Below the pieces are notes generated by a model. That model was not told the DNA's origin. It made no database searches and saw only the letters and a list, made by a program, of their open reading frames with translations. This document shows positions 1 through 9,864 of a DNA stretch of 64,000 nt, in pieces. Within the stretch, counting starts at the first letter, position 1; each line of letters opens with the position of its first letter. The translations under genes and the position numbers were made by a program. This stretch comes from Pseudoclavibacter caeni (GTDB taxonomy: Bacteria; Actinomycetota; Actinomycetes; Actinomycetales; Microbacteriaceae), in assembly GCF_008831125.1 (NCBI RefSeq), contig NZ_WBKA01000003.1, positions 248,001 to 312,000 on the forward strand. The letters are read 5' to 3'.

Positions 1-528
1 GGAGCCGACCCGGTCGAGGTCGGGCGCGGCCGCGGCGATGTTCCGCTGCGCACACCGCCGGGCGTCGGGATCGACCTCGACCGTCTCGACGACGACGCCG
101 GGGGTCTCCGTGGCGATCGCGAGGGCGATCGCGGCGCTGCCCGTGCCGGCCTCGAGGACGCGTCGGGCCGAGCGGCCGGCCGTGCGCTCGGCGTGCAGCC
201 AGTCGATGACGGCTCCGGCGAGCAGCTCGGTCTCGGGCCGGGGCACGAACACGCCGGGCCCCACGGCGAGCGTGAGCGCACGGAAGGGCGCCTCGCCGAG
301 GACGTGCTGCAGCGGTCTGCGGGTGGCTCGCTCTGCGGCGAGCCGGCGGGCCTGCTCCACGGCGTCCTCGGGCGCGTCCTCCCCCAGCGCGAGGCGAAGC
401 GCCAGCTCTCCCGGAGCGATGCCGAGGACGTGGGCGACGATCCAGCGCGCCTCGGCTGCCGCCTGGTCGATGCCTGCGGAGGCGAGGACGCCGCGCACTT
501 CGCGCACGAGGCCGGTGGTCGAGGTCAC
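1..528 (-). CDS. prmC: Peptide chain release factor N5-glutamine methyltransferase PrmC/HemK (3' end outside window)
   Basis: PrmC methylates the glutamine of the GGQ motif in release factors RF1 and RF2. Reading leftward from a GTG at 528 gives 176 residues before the window edge. The helical N-terminal domain is followed by the PrmC signature [12 protein letters not shown] (about residues 92-103) and the SAM-binding loop [13 protein letters not shown] (from about 125). The catalytic NPPY motif should lie just beyond the edge, so activity cannot be judged. The GTG overlaps the prfA stop (GTGA), coupling the enzyme to its substrate RF1, as is usual in bacteria. Identification is firm. Confidence 0.93.
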   Translation of the reverse strand, partial: MTSTTGLVREVRGVLASAGIDQAAAEARWIVAHVLGIAPGELALRLALGEDAPEDAVEQARRLAAERATRRPLQHVLGEAPFRALTLAVGPGVFVPRPETELLAGAVIDWLHAERTAGRSARRVLEAGTGSAAIALAIATETPGVVVETVEVDPDARRCAQRNIAAAAPDLDRVGS

Positions 529-1631
529 TCGCCCAGCTCGGCCAGCCGGTGCGCCTCGTCAGCGTCGATCGCCGACTGGATGACCGCGTCGAGATCGCCG
601 TTCATCACCTGGTCGAGGTTGTACGCCTTGTAGCCGGTGCGGTGGTCGGCGATGCGATTCTCCGGGAAGTTGTAGGTGCGGATGCGCTCGGAGCGGTCCA
701 TGGTGCGGATCTGGCTGTGCCGCTGGTCGGCGGCCTCGGCCTCGCGCTCCTCCTGCTGCCGAGCGAGCAGCCGGGCCCGGAGCACGCGCATGGCCGCCTC
801 GCGGTTCTGGATCTGCGACTTCTCGTTCTGCATCGACACGACGATGCCGGTGGGCAGGTGCGTGATGCGCACGGCGGAGTCGGTGGTGTTCACCGACTGG
901 CCGCCGGGCCCGGAGGAGCGGTACACGTCGATGCGCAGGTCCTGGGGGCTGATCTCGATCTCCTCGGGCTCGTCGACCTCGGGGAAGACGAGCACGCCGG
1001 CCGTCGAGGTGTGGATGCGCCCCTGGCTCTCCGTGACCGGCACGCGCTGCACGCGGTGGACACCGCCCTCGTACTTCAAGTGCGCCCAGACACCCTCGGC
1101 GGGGTCAGTCGCATGGCCTTTGACGGCGATGGAGACGTCCTTGCAGCCGCCCAGGTCGGACTCGGTGCGGTCGAGCAGCTCGACCTTCCAGCCCCGGCGC
1201 TCGGCATAGTGTGTGTACATGCGCAGCAGGTCGGCGGCGAACAGTGCCGACTCCTCGCCGCCCTCGCCGCCCTTGATCTCCATGATCACGTCGCGGCCGT
1301 CATCGGGATCGCGCGGGATGAGCAGTCGGCGCAGCCGCTCGGACGCCTCGTGCCGCTCGCGCTCGAGCGCGTCAGCCTCCGCGGCGAACGAGGCGTCCTC
1401 GTGGGCGAGCTCCCGGGCGGCGGCCAGGTCGTCCTCCGTCTGGCGCAGGTGCTCCCAGGCGACCTTGATCGCGTTGAGCTCGTTGTAGCGGCGGCTGAGC
1501 CGCTTGGCGAGACCCGGCCGGGTGTGCACGGCCGGGTCAGCCAGCCGCAGCTGCAGCTCGGCGTGCTCGGCGAGCAGGCGCTCGACCGAGTCGAGCACCG
1601 CCGCCGAGCCCATCCCCTCCTCGGCGTCCAT
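525..1631 (-). CDS. prfA: Peptide chain release factor 1 (RF1)
   Basis: RF1 terminates translation at UAA and UAG. The GGQ catalytic motif ([18 protein letters not shown] at residues 243-245) and the codon-recognition PxT tripeptide (here PVT, 198-200, in [14 protein letters not shown]) are both visible, and the length of 368 residues is normal. I chose ATG 1631, which has GGAG five bases upstream. A TTG at 1646 overlapping the rho stop (TTGA) and an ATG at 1613 are alternatives. The PVT form, where the best-known RF1 has PAT, still keeps the proline and threonine. It sits between rho and prmC in one minus-strand unit. Confidence 0.95.
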   Translation of the reverse strand: MDAEEGMGSAAVLDSVERLLAEHAELQLRLADPAVHTRPGLAKRLSRRYNELNAIKVAWEHLRQTEDDLAAARELAHEDASFAAEADALERERHEASERLRRLLIPRDPDDGRDVIMEIKGGEGGEESALFAADLLRMYTHYAERRGWKVELLDRTESDLGGCKDVSIAVKGHATDPAEGVWAHLKYEGGVHRVQRVPVTESQGRIHTSTAGVLVFPEVDEPEEIEISPQDLRIDVYRSSGPGGQSVNTTDSAVRITHLPTGIVVSMQNEKSQIQNREAAMRVLRARLLARQQEEREAEAADQRHSQIRTMDRSERIRTYNFPENRIADHRTGYKAYNLDQVMNGDLDAVIQSAIDADEAHRLAELGE

Positions 1632-1642
1632 GCCGGCTCCGC

Positions 1643-3832
1643 TCAACGGGCGCGCAGGCCGGCCATGCTGTTGGCCTGCATCCGCATGAGGAACTCGACG
1701 TTGGACTTGGTCTCCTTGAGGCCGTTGAGGACGACCTCGAGCGCCTGCTGGGGCTCGAGCCCGCCGAGCGCGCGGCGGAGCTTCCAGACGATCTTCAGCT
1801 CGTCGGCCGGCAGCAGCAGCTCTTCGCGGCGGGTGCCGGAGGCGTTGACGTCAACAGCCGGGAAGATGCGCTTGTCGGCGAGCTGTCGCGACAGCCGCAG
1901 CTCCATGTTGCCGGTGCCCTTGAACTCCTCGAAGATGACCTCGTCCATTTTCGAGCCCGTCTCCACGAGCGCCGAGGCGATGATCGTCAGCGAGCCGCCG
2001 TTCTCGATGTTGCGAGCGGCGCCGAAGAAGCGCTTCGGCGGGTACAGCGCGGAGGCGTCGACGCCGCCGGAGAGGATGCGCCCGCTGGCCGGAGTGGACA
2101 GGTTGTAGGCGCGGCCGAGTCGGGTGATCGAGTCGAGCAGCACGACCACGTCGTGCCCCAGCTCGACCAGGCGCTTGGCGCGCTCGATCGCGAGCTCGGC
2201 GACCGTGGTGTGATCGTCGGCCGGCCGGTCGAAGGTCGAGGCGATGACCTCGCCCTTCACCGTGCGCTGCATGTCGGTGACCTCCTCGGGGCGCTCGTCG
2301 ACGAGCACGACCATGAGGTGCACCTCGGGGTTGTTGCGGGTGATCGCGTTGGCGATCTGCTGCATGATGATCGTCTTGCCGGCCTTCGGCGGAGCGACGA
2401 TGAGCCCGCGCTGGCCCTTGCCGATCGGGGCGACCAGATCGATCACGCGCCCGGTGAGCTTCTGGGGCTCGGTCTCGAGCCGCAGCCGCTCCTGAGGGTA
2501 CAGCGGGGTGAGCTTGTTGAACTCGACGCGCTGCTTCGCCTCCTCGACGGTCTGGCCGTTGACGGTGTCGACGCGAACGAGCGCGTTGTACTTCTGCCGC
2601 CCGCCGTGCTCGCCCTCGCGCGGCTCCTTGATCGCGCCGACGACCGCGTCGCCCTTCCGCAGCCCGTACCGCTTGACCTGGCCGAGCGAGACGTAGACGT
2701 CGCTCGGGCCGGGCAGGTAGCCGCTGGTGCGCACGAACGCGTAATTGTCGAGCACCTCGAGCACGCCGGCGATCGGGATCAGCGTGTCGTTCTCGGTGAT
2801 CTCCGGCTCCTCGTCACGGCCCCGGCGCCGGCGATCACGGCTGCGGCTGCGGCTGCGCCGACCGCGCCGCTCCTCGCCCTCGCCCTCGTTGCGGCCGTGG
2901 TGACCGCGGTCCTCGCCGCGGTCGCCCCGCTCGCCGCGGTCACCCTTCTCGGACTTCTCCCCGCGGCCGCTGCCGTTGCCGCCCGAGCGCTCGCCCCGGC
3001 CGTTCTCTCCCCTCTGGCCGCCGCGGCCGTCCGACCGCTCGTTCTTCTCGGAGCGCTCGCCACGGCCGCCCTCGCGCGACTCGGCCGGCTCCGCCTCACT
3101 CTGGTCACGTCGACCGCCGCGACGGCCACGCCCCGAGCGGTGCTCGCCCTCGCCGCGCTCCTCGTCGTCACCAGACGTCGTGGACTCACCGGACGGCTGC
3201 ACGTCACCCTCGCCGCGCTCCTCCGGGCGATGCCCGCGGCCACGGCCCCGACGACGGCCACGGCCGCCCTCATGCTCCTCGTCACCCGACGTCGCGGCAG
3301 GCTGCTGCGCCGCCTCGGCGGCCTCGGCCGGTTGAGACGTCTCGGCAGCCGGCGCGGCGGGCTCGGTCGCAGGGGTCTCCTCGACGTGCTGCGCACCCGG
3401 CTCGTCCAGCTCCACGACCTCGGCCCGCACATGCCCCGCAGCGCCCTCGGCCACATCGGTGACGGGCAGTGTGACCCGCCGCGAACGGCGGGCGCCGGAA
3501 CGGCGCGACCGGCCCGAGGCGGTGCCCTCGGTCTCCGCCGCGGCCTCGGCGCGCGACTCCTCGTGCTCCGCGGCCTTCGGCGCCGCGGTCTCCGGCGCCT
3601 CAGCGGCGGGCTGGGTCGAGGCCTCCGCCGCCGGCTGCGCGCCGTCCGCGGCGAGCTCGGCACGCCTCGCGGTGATCGCGGCGATCAGCTCGCTCTTGCG
3701 CAGCTTGACGCCGGCCACGCCGAGGTCTGCGGCGATGCTTTGCAGCTCGGCGACGCGCAGCGTGCTCAGCCGCGGGCTGTCAGCGCCACGGGCGTTAGTG
3801 TTCTGGGTATCGGTGTTCACGACATCAGTCAC
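1643..3832 (-). CDS. rho: Transcription termination factor Rho with long low-complexity insertion
   Basis: Rho is the hexameric RNA-dependent ATPase/helicase that ends transcription. At 729 residues it is far longer than the roughly 420 of E. coli Rho. The extra length is an Ala/Glu-rich then Arg/Gly/Asp/Ser-rich stretch (about residues 75-345) between the N-terminal SAP-like helices ([15 protein letters not shown]) and the RNA-binding domain (from about 350, [20 protein letters not shown]). The Walker A segment APPKAGKT is near residues 480-487. Such insertions are typical of high-G+C actinobacterial Rho. The GTG start at 3832 has GAGAGG upstream. About 145 bp separate it from thrB, so it probably has its own promoter. 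Confidence 0.96.
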   Translation of the reverse strand: MTDVVNTDTQNTNARGADSPRLSTLRVAELQSIAADLGVAGVKLRKSELIAAITARRAELAADGAQPAAEASTQPAAEAPETAAPKAAEHEESRAEAAAETEGTASGRSRRSGARRSRRVTLPVTDVAEGAAGHVRAEVVELDEPGAQHVEETPATEPAAPAAETSQPAEAAEAAQQPAATSGDEEHEGGRGRRRGRGRGHRPEERGEGDVQPSGESTTSGDDEERGEGEHRSGRGRRGGRRDQSEAEPAESREGGRGERSEKNERSDGRGGQRGENGRGERSGGNGSGRGEKSEKGDRGERGDRGEDRGHHGRNEGEGEERRGRRSRSRSRDRRRRGRDEEPEITENDTLIPIAGVLEVLDNYAFVRTSGYLPGPSDVYVSLGQVKRYGLRKGDAVVGAIKEPREGEHGGRQKYNALVRVDTVNGQTVEEAKQRVEFNKLTPLYPQERLRLETEPQKLTGRVIDLVAPIGKGQRGLIVAPPKAGKTIIMQQIANAITRNNPEVHLMVVLVDERPEEVTDMQRTVKGEVIASTFDRPADDHTTVAELAIERAKRLVELGHDVVVLLDSITRLGRAYNLSTPASGRILSGGVDASALYPPKRFFGAARNIENGGSLTIIASALVETGSKMDEVIFEEFKGTGNMELRLSRQLADKRIFPAVDVNASGTRREELLLPADELKIVWKLRRALGGLEPQQALEVVLNGLKETKSNVEFLMRMQANSMAGLRAR

Positions 3833-3849
3833 AGGGGATGTTCCTCTCG

Positions 3850-3869
3850 CCTTGCCGAAGCGGACAAGG
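3850..3869 (-). promoter_or_regulatory. Hairpin in the rho leader just before the ribosome-binding site
   Basis: CCTTG-CCG-AAG-CGG-A-CAAGG forms an eight-pair stem with one bulged A and a three-base loop, immediately 5' of the rho Shine-Dalgarno region. Rho genes are often autoregulated by attenuation in their leaders, so a role is plausible. It is inferred from sequence only. Confidence 0.3.
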
Positions 3870-3976
3870 AGATTGAGCGGTTCGGATGGAGCCGACCGTC
3901 AGTTCGACATGAAAAGGCGTTGAGCAGAGATGAGTCTGAGCGCCTCAGATCATGACCGAGAGCAGCGCTCTCAAAG

Positions 3977-4906
3977 TCATGCCACCACTGTAGCACCATC
4001 ACGGGCCACGGCCACCCGCCGGGCGCGCCACCGCACCTCCAGGCCGCCCGCGCCGGCCGTCCGCGCCGGTGCCTGCGCGACCACCGCGTCCGCCTCGACC
4101 GGGCTCTGCGCCAGCACGAGGACGGTGGGGCCTGCCCCGCTGAGCACGGCCGCATGGCCGGCCCCGCGCAGTCGCCCGATGAGCTCTGCGGTAGGTCGCA
4201 TCGCCTCGGCGCGATACGGCTGGTGCAGCCGGTCCTCCGTCGCCGCCGGCAGCAGGTCGGGACGCGCCTCGAGCGCCCGGACGAGCAGCGCCGCGCGCGA
4301 CACGTCGAACACGGCGTCGGCGAGCGGCACCCGCTCCGGCAGCAGCCGCCGGGTCTCGGCCGTGCGCACCTGGTAGTCGGGCACCAGGATCACCGGGGTC
4401 ACCCGGGGATCCACCGCGATCGGGACCGCGTGCGCGCCCGAGTCATCCTGCCAGGCGATCGTGCCGCCGCCGTAGACGGCCGGCGCCGCGTTGTCAGGAT
4501 GCCCCTCGGCCGCGCTGGCGAGTCGGAACAGCTCGTCGCGATCAGGCAGTGCCCCGGTATGCAGCCACAGCGCGGCGGCGACCCCGGCGACGACCGCCGA
4601 GGCGGAGGAGCCGAGCCCGCCGGACTGCGGCACCTCGTTGCGGGCGATCACCCGGGCGCCGTCGAGCCGGTCGCGCGAGCCGAGCCGGTCGAGGGTGTCG
4701 AGCATCGTGCGCACGACGAGATGCCGCTCGTCACGAGGCAGCCGCCCGCGCCCGGAGCCGTGCACGTCCACGCGGATGCGCCCTGAGTCGTCCGGCTCGA
4801 CGATCACCTCGTTCCACAGGCCGAGCGCGAGGCCGAGCGTGTCGAAGCCGGGGCCGAGGTTCGCTGTCGTCGCCGGCACCCGGACGCGCAGTCGGGTCAC
4901 GCTCAC
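3977..4906 (-). CDS. thrB: Homoserine kinase
   Basis: Phosphorylates homoserine with ATP on the way to threonine. This is a GHMP-family kinase of 309 residues. The N-terminus VRVPATTANLGPGFDTLGLAL and the ATP-binding motif GGLGSSASAV (about residue 100) are diagnostic, and SGAGPTVLVLA is the usual C-terminal GHMP motif. The GTG start overlaps the hom stop (GTGA), so the two are translationally coupled. Threonine synthase (thrC) is not in the window. Confidence 0.95.
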   Translation of the reverse strand: MSVTRLRVRVPATTANLGPGFDTLGLALGLWNEVIVEPDDSGRIRVDVHGSGRGRLPRDERHLVVRTMLDTLDRLGSRDRLDGARVIARNEVPQSGGLGSSASAVVAGVAAALWLHTGALPDRDELFRLASAAEGHPDNAAPAVYGGGTIAWQDDSGAHAVPIAVDPRVTPVILVPDYQVRTAETRRLLPERVPLADAVFDVSRAALLVRALEARPDLLPAATEDRLHQPYRAEAMRPTAELIGRLRGAGHAAVLSGAGPTVLVLAQSPVEADAVVAQAPARTAGAGGLEVRWRARRVAVARDGATVVA

Positions 4907-6222
4907 TCCCCCTCGACGCGCAGCACGCCCACGACCGACCGCACCGCCGGCAGGTCGCCGAGCAGCGCGACGACCCGGCGGAGCACGCCCTCCGGGGCGT
5001 GGTGGGTGATGATCACGAGCCGGGCGCCGTCCACCTGGGCGTCCTCGAGCGCCGACTGGTGCAGGGCGCGCACGGAGACGTCGCCGCGTGCGAGCACGGC
5101 CGCGATCTGCTCGAGCACGCCGGGCTGGTCGTCGACGTGCAGGGTGATCTGCCAGCTCGAGGCGACCTCGGCGATGTCGGCGATGCGCAGATGCGCGTCG
5201 AAGGTGATGAACTCGGCGGGGGCGCCGCGCACGATGCGCTTCGCGGCGAGCACGAAGTCGCTCAGCACCGTCGACGAGGTTTCCACCCCGCCGGCACCGG
5301 CGCCGTAGAACATGAGGTCCCCGGCGTCCATCGCCTCGACGAAGATGGCGTTCTTGCCGCCGTGCACGGCGGCGAGCGGATGGTCGTGCGGCACGAGCGC
5401 CGGGTAGACGCGCACGTTGACCGCCTCGTCCGGAGTGCCGGCGTGCAGGCGCTCGGCGACGGCCAGCAGCTTCACGACGAAGCCGTCGCGCCGCGCGTCG
5501 ACGAGCTGCTCGCCGGTCAGCCGGGTGATGCCCTCGGTGTGCACGGCCTCGCGGGGCACATGCGTGTGGAACGCGAGCCCGGCGAGGATCGTCGCCTTTG
5601 CGGCGGCGTCGTGCCCCTCGATGTCCGCGGTCGGATCCGCCTCGAGGTAGCCGAGCCGGCGAGCCTCGTCGAGCGCCTCCTCCATGGTGATGCCCGCGGT
5701 GTCGATACGGTCGAGGATGTAGTTCGTGCTGCCGTTGACGATGCCGAGCACACGCTGGATGCGATCGCCGACAAGCGAGTCCTGCAGCGGGCGGATGATC
5801 GGGATCGCCGCGGCTGCGGCCGCCTCGTACCAGGTCTCCGCGCCGCCCTCGCGCCCGGCCTGGAAGATCTCGACCTGGTGGGCGGCGAGCAGCGCCTTGT
5901 TCGCGGTGACGACGTCCTTGCCCTGGCGCAGCGCCCGCTCGATCCAGGTGCGGGCCGGCTCGATGCCGCCGATGAGCTCGATGACGATGTCCGCGCGGTC
6001 GATGAGCCCCTCGGCGTCGGTCGTGAACAGCTCCGCCGGCAGCTCGACGTCGCGCGGGGCGTCCAGCCGACGCACGGCGATGCCGATGAGCTCGTACGGC
6101 GCGCCGATGCGCTGCGAGAGCTCCTCGCGGCGCTCGATGAGCTGGCGGGCGGTCTGCGCGCCCACCGATCCTGCTCCCAGCAGCGCGACCTTCAGCGGCG
6201 CGCCCGGACGGTGCGTGGTCAT
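4903..6222 (-). CDS. hom: Homoserine dehydrogenase
   Basis: Reduces aspartate semialdehyde to homoserine, the branch point to threonine and methionine. The N-terminal Rossmann motif is GAGSVG (residues 16-21), followed by the substrate-binding and catalytic region (GIVNGSTNYILDRI, GYLEADPTADIEGHDAAAK). A C-terminal ACT domain from about residue 350 (HVDDQPGVLEQIAAVLARGDVSV) is the usual site of threonine feedback inhibition. It has 439 residues and a start overlapping the lysA stop as ATGA. The order lysA-hom-thrB is characteristic of Actinobacteria. Confidence 0.96.
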   Translation of the reverse strand: MTTHRPGAPLKVALLGAGSVGAQTARQLIERREELSQRIGAPYELIGIAVRRLDAPRDVELPAELFTTDAEGLIDRADIVIELIGGIEPARTWIERALRQGKDVVTANKALLAAHQVEIFQAGREGGAETWYEAAAAAAIPIIRPLQDSLVGDRIQRVLGIVNGSTNYILDRIDTAGITMEEALDEARRLGYLEADPTADIEGHDAAAKATILAGLAFHTHVPREAVHTEGITRLTGEQLVDARRDGFVVKLLAVAERLHAGTPDEAVNVRVYPALVPHDHPLAAVHGGKNAIFVEAMDAGDLMFYGAGAGGVETSSTVLSDFVLAAKRIVRGAPAEFITFDAHLRIADIAEVASSWQITLHVDDQPGVLEQIAAVLARGDVSVRALHQSALEDAQVDGARLVIITHHAPEGVLRRVVALLGDLPAVRSVVGVLRVEGE

Positions 6223-7691
6223 GCGTCTCCCTCTCTCTGGATGCGGCCGGCGATGCCGGCGTCTCGCGCCAGCAGCGTCTCGATCGTCTCGCCGTGGACG
6301 AGCAGACGGGCCTTCCCGTCCGCCACTGCGACCATGGCCGGCCGCGGGGTCATGTTGTAGTTCGAGGACAGCGAGAAGCAGTAGGCGCCGGTGTCCGCCA
6401 CCGCGAGCAGGTCGCCACGGTGAACGTCGTCCGGCAGCCAGTCGGCCTGCACGACGATGTCACCGGACTCGCAGTGCCGGCCCACGACCCGCACGAGGGC
6501 CGGGGCGGCCGTGCTGCCGCGGGACGCGAGGGAGACCTGGTACTCGGCGCCATACAGCTCCGGGCGCGGGTTGTCGCTCATGCCGCCGTCGACGGAGACG
6601 TAGCGGCGCACCCGCTCCACACCGTCGCCGAGGCGGACATCCTTGACCGTCCCCGTCTCGTACAGGGTGACGCCCGCACGGCCGACGATCGACCGGCCCG
6701 GCTCGATCGCGATGCGCGGCACCGGCACACCCTGCGCTCGGGCGGCCCGGGCGAGCCGGGCTGCGACCCCGTGGGCGATCTCCTCGATCGGTCGGGGGCT
6801 GTCGGCCTCGGTGTAGGCGATGCCGAACCCGCCGCCGAGATTGAGCTCGGGCACCGGGGCGATGCGCGACAGCCGCGCGTGCACGGCCATGAGCCGGTCG
6901 ATCGCCGCGTCGAAGCCGGCGTGGTCGAAGATCTGCGAGCCGATGTGCGAGTGCAGGCCGACGAACTCGAGCTCCGGATGCGACCGGATGCGCGCGACAG
7001 CCTCGTCGACGTCGGCGAGGGCGACGCCGAACTTCTGGTCCTCCGTGGCCGTGGCGAGGTACTCGTGGGTGGAGGCGTGCACGCCCGTGGTCACTCTGAG
7101 CCGCACACGCTGCCGGGCCGGCCGCTCGCCGGTCTCCGCAGCCCGGTCGCCGATCGCGGCGACGAGCAGGTCGATCTCGTCGAGCGAGTCGATCACGATC
7201 GTGCCGACGCCGATGGCCACCGCCGCGCGCAGCTCCGCGTACGACTTGTCGTTGCCGTGCATGCCGATCCGCGCCGGCGGCATCCCGGCGGCGACGGCGA
7301 CAGCGAGCTCCCCGCCACTGGCGACGTCGAGGCTGAGCCCGAGGTCGCGCATGCAGCGCACGATCTCACTGGTCAGCAGCGCCTTGCCGGCGTAGTAGAC
7401 AGTCACTGCGGAGCCGACGTCGGCGAGCGCGCGCGTGAACGCGTCGCGGATGGCCGTGGCCTGGGCCGTGATCGTCGCCCAGTCGATGACGTACAGCGGG
7501 GTGCCGAAGCGTGCCGCGAGCTCCGTCACGCGCACACCGCCGATGCAGAGGCATCCGTCGTCGTCGCGTCGGGCGGTGTCGGGCCACCAGCGCGGGTCGA
7601 TCGCGTCGAGATCGCCGGGGGCGTCGAGCCAGTCCGGAGCGAGCGCGGCGCCGGACAGACCGCGGCCCGGGAAAGGGGATGAAATGCTCAC
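6219..7691 (-). CDS. lysA: Diaminopimelate decarboxylase
   Basis: Last step of lysine synthesis: PLP-dependent decarboxylation of meso-diaminopimelate. It is a fold-type III enzyme of 490 residues. The PLP lysine lies in VYYAGKALLTSEIV (about residue 100), HIGSQIFD follows, and CESGD marks the catalytic cysteine that comes from the neighbouring subunit. The GTG start at 7691 lies six bases after TAGAAT, so the message is probably leaderless. It heads the lysA-hom-thrB unit. Confidence 0.95.
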   Translation of the reverse strand: MSISSPFPGRGLSGAALAPDWLDAPGDLDAIDPRWWPDTARRDDDGCLCIGGVRVTELAARFGTPLYVIDWATITAQATAIRDAFTRALADVGSAVTVYYAGKALLTSEIVRCMRDLGLSLDVASGGELAVAVAAGMPPARIGMHGNDKSYAELRAAVAIGVGTIVIDSLDEIDLLVAAIGDRAAETGERPARQRVRLRVTTGVHASTHEYLATATEDQKFGVALADVDEAVARIRSHPELEFVGLHSHIGSQIFDHAGFDAAIDRLMAVHARLSRIAPVPELNLGGGFGIAYTEADSPRPIEEIAHGVAARLARAARAQGVPVPRIAIEPGRSIVGRAGVTLYETGTVKDVRLGDGVERVRRYVSVDGGMSDNPRPELYGAEYQVSLASRGSTAAPALVRVVGRHCESGDIVVQADWLPDDVHRGDLLAVADTGAYCFSLSSNYNMTPRPAMVAVADGKARLLVHGETIETLLARDAGIAGRIQREGDA

Positions 7692-7697
7692 CCGACC

Positions 7698-7703
7698 ATT
7701 CTA
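7698..7703 (-). promoter_or_regulatory. -10-like hexamer of lysA (leaderless)
   Basis: TAGAAT on the minus strand ends six bases before the lysA GTG, placing the expected transcript start at the start codon. No Shine-Dalgarno lies between. Confidence 0.55.
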
Positions 7704-7835
7704 AGGCGTGGGGTCATCCGCCCGGAGCGGGCCGGACACGCGACGACCGGGTGCCTCCCCCGTCGCGTGGGACGGGCCACGGCGCGGCCGCGGACGGACG
7801 CGGGCGGGCACGCGCGGGCACGCCCGTCAGACGGC

Positions 7836-9644
7836 TCACATCCGGTCGGGCGCCGACACCCCGAGCAGGCCGAGGCCGTTGCGCAGCACCTGGCCGGCGG
7901 CGTCGTTGAGGGCCAGCCGGGCGGCGTGCACGGGCTCGACCGGATCCTCGCTGAGCGGGATGACCCGGCAGGCGTCGTACCACCGGTGGAAGTCGCCGGC
8001 GAGATCCTCCAGGTAGCGGGCGACACGGTGCGGCTCGCGCAGCCCCGCGGCCTTCGCGACGACCGCCGGGAACTGGGCGATGCGGGCGATGAGCTGGGTC
8101 TCCGTCGGATCCGTCAGCGTCGCCGGGTCGAAGACGAAGGCGTGCGCCTCGCCGAGCTGCCCGTCGCCGTCCGCGAGCATCCGCGCCCGGGCCGCGTCGG
8201 TGCCGAGGCGACGCTCGGCCGCGGTGCGGGCCGCAGCCGTGGCCGCGGCGCGCACCTGGTCGATGCCCTGCCCCGGGTAGGCGACGGCGATGCCCGCGGC
8301 GGCGGCGTTGACCGCCACGTTGTGCGTGCGGGCGTGCGCGTACTGCACGTAGAAGACGGGGTTGTCGTTCGTGCGGCTGCGCAGCTGCTCACCGTCGAGG
8401 TTGAGTGGGGAGTCAGCCGGGTAGCGGGCCAGCCAGTAGCGCAAGGCGTCCGTGCCGAGCCAGGCGAGCAGGTCGTCAAGCTCGACGATGTTGCCGGCGC
8501 GCTTGGAGAGCTTCGCCCCGTCGAGGTTCACCAGCTGGCCGATGAGCACGCTGATGTTCGTCTCGGGGTCGTCACCCGCGGCAGCCACGACGGCCTTGAG
8601 TCGGTTCACGTAGCCGTGATGATCGGCGCCGAGGAAGTAGATGCACTGTTCGAAGCCGCGCGACCGCTTGTCCAGGTAGTAGGCGGCGTCGGCGGCGAAG
8701 TAGGTCTCCTCCCCGTTCGAGCGCACCACGACGCGATCCTTGTCATCGCCGAGATCGGATGTGCGCACCCAGGTCGCTCCGTCGCGTTCGTAGACACGCC
8801 CCTGCTCGCGCAGATGCTCGACGGCCTGCTGGATCGCGCTGCGTCCGGTCGCCGGGTCGATCGCGTGCAGCCGTCGCTCGCTGAACCACACGTCGAAGTG
8901 CACGTTGAAGCGGTCGAGGGAGTCGCGGATCTCGGCCAGCTGGCGCTGGTAGGCGAGCTCGCGGGCGGTGACGAGCTGCTCCGCCGCGGGCAGCTCGAGG
9001 ATGTCGGGCCGCGCCTCGCGCACCTGGGCCGCGAGGTCCTGGATGTACTGCCCCGGGTAGCCGTCCTCCGGCGTCGGCTCCCCCTTGATCGCGGCGAGCA
9101 CGCTGCGCGCGAAGCGATCCATCTGGCTGCCTGCGTCGTTGATGTAGTACTCGCTGACGACGCGAGCGCCGGAGGCGCGCAGCAGTCGGGCGATCGAGTC
9201 ACCGAGCGCGGCCCAGCGGGTGTGCCCGATGTGCAGCGGGCCGGTCGGATTCGCCGAGACGTACTCGAGATCGATCGCGTGCCCGGCGAGGCTCTCGTTG
9301 TCCCCGTAGCGATCGCCCTGTGCGGCCACGGTCGCGAGCACCGACGCGCCCGCCGCGGCGTCCAGGGTGACGTTGATGAACCCGGGGCCGGCGACGTCCA
9401 CCTCGGCGATGCCATCGACGTCGCGCAATCGGCTGGCGATCGCCTCGGCAAGCTCGCGCGGTGCCATCCCGACGCGCTTCGCGTGCTGCAGGGCCACGTT
9501 CGTCGCCCAGTCACCGTGGTCACGGCTCTTGGGACGGTCAACGCGCGGGGCGTCCACCTCGGCGAGCTCGGCGGGGATGCGTCCCTCCCGCGCGAGGTCG
9601 GCGAGCGCGGCGGCGATGGTCTGGGAGAGGTCTTCAGGGGTCAC
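7836..9644 (-). CDS. argS: Arginyl-tRNA synthetase
   Basis: Charges tRNA-Arg with arginine. This class I synthetase has 602 residues. The ANPTGPLHIGHTRWAALGD segment (about residues 133-151) carries the HIGH signature, and the KMSK-equivalent loop is degenerate (LSKRAGN), as usual in ArgRS. The anticodon-binding domain ends in the typical LGLLGVSAPDRM. The GTG start lies eight bases after a TAGAAT box. The gene is immediately upstream of lysA, as in many Actinobacteria, and divergent from a tRNA-Arg gene. Confidence 0.95.
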   Translation of the reverse strand: MTPEDLSQTIAAALADLAREGRIPAELAEVDAPRVDRPKSRDHGDWATNVALQHAKRVGMAPRELAEAIASRLRDVDGIAEVDVAGPGFINVTLDAAAGASVLATVAAQGDRYGDNESLAGHAIDLEYVSANPTGPLHIGHTRWAALGDSIARLLRASGARVVSEYYINDAGSQMDRFARSVLAAIKGEPTPEDGYPGQYIQDLAAQVREARPDILELPAAEQLVTARELAYQRQLAEIRDSLDRFNVHFDVWFSERRLHAIDPATGRSAIQQAVEHLREQGRVYERDGATWVRTSDLGDDKDRVVVRSNGEETYFAADAAYYLDKRSRGFEQCIYFLGADHHGYVNRLKAVVAAAGDDPETNISVLIGQLVNLDGAKLSKRAGNIVELDDLLAWLGTDALRYWLARYPADSPLNLDGEQLRSRTNDNPVFYVQYAHARTHNVAVNAAAAGIAVAYPGQGIDQVRAAATAAARTAAERRLGTDAARARMLADGDGQLGEAHAFVFDPATLTDPTETQLIARIAQFPAVVAKAAGLREPHRVARYLEDLAGDFHRWYDACRVIPLSEDPVEPVHAARLALNDAAGQVLRNGLGLLGVSAPDRM

Positions 9645-9652
9645 GGGGGACG

Positions 9653-9658
9653 ATTCTA
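9653..9658 (-). promoter_or_regulatory. -10-like hexamer of argS (leaderless)
   Basis: TAGAAT on the minus strand ends eight bases before the argS GTG, with a C-run and no ribosome-binding site in between. Confidence 0.5.
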
Positions 9659-9787
9659 TCGCTCTCGACGTGCCAGCCGCGTCCCCGCGACGCGCCCGAT
9701 CCGGCCGCCGCGGACGCGCGTCACAGCGCCCCGTTCGAGACCACCCGACGCATGGTGCTACTGTTGAGCGTGCGCGTCATGCGCAGG

Positions 9788-9864
9788 GCGCCCATAGCTC
9801 AGCTGGATAGAGCGTTGGTTTCCGGTACCAAAGGCCAGGGGTTCGAATCCCCTTGGGCGCACCA
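9788..9864 (+). tRNA. tRNA-Arg, anticodon CCG
   Basis: A complete 77-nt cloverleaf can be folded by eye. The acceptor arms are GCGCCCA and TGGGCGC, followed by discriminator A and an encoded CCA. The D-arm is GCTC/GAGC, and the anticodon stem TTGGT/ACCAA carries the loop TTCCGGT, giving anticodon CCG (reads CGG). The T-arm is AGGGG-TTCGAAT-CCCCT. A protein frame reading antisense through it is an artefact. Confidence 0.96.

Noticed and set aside
549-3955. Very long plus-strand open frames opposite prfA and rho
   Set aside because: They have no recognisable domains and are complementary frames of real genes, expected when third-position G+C is very high.
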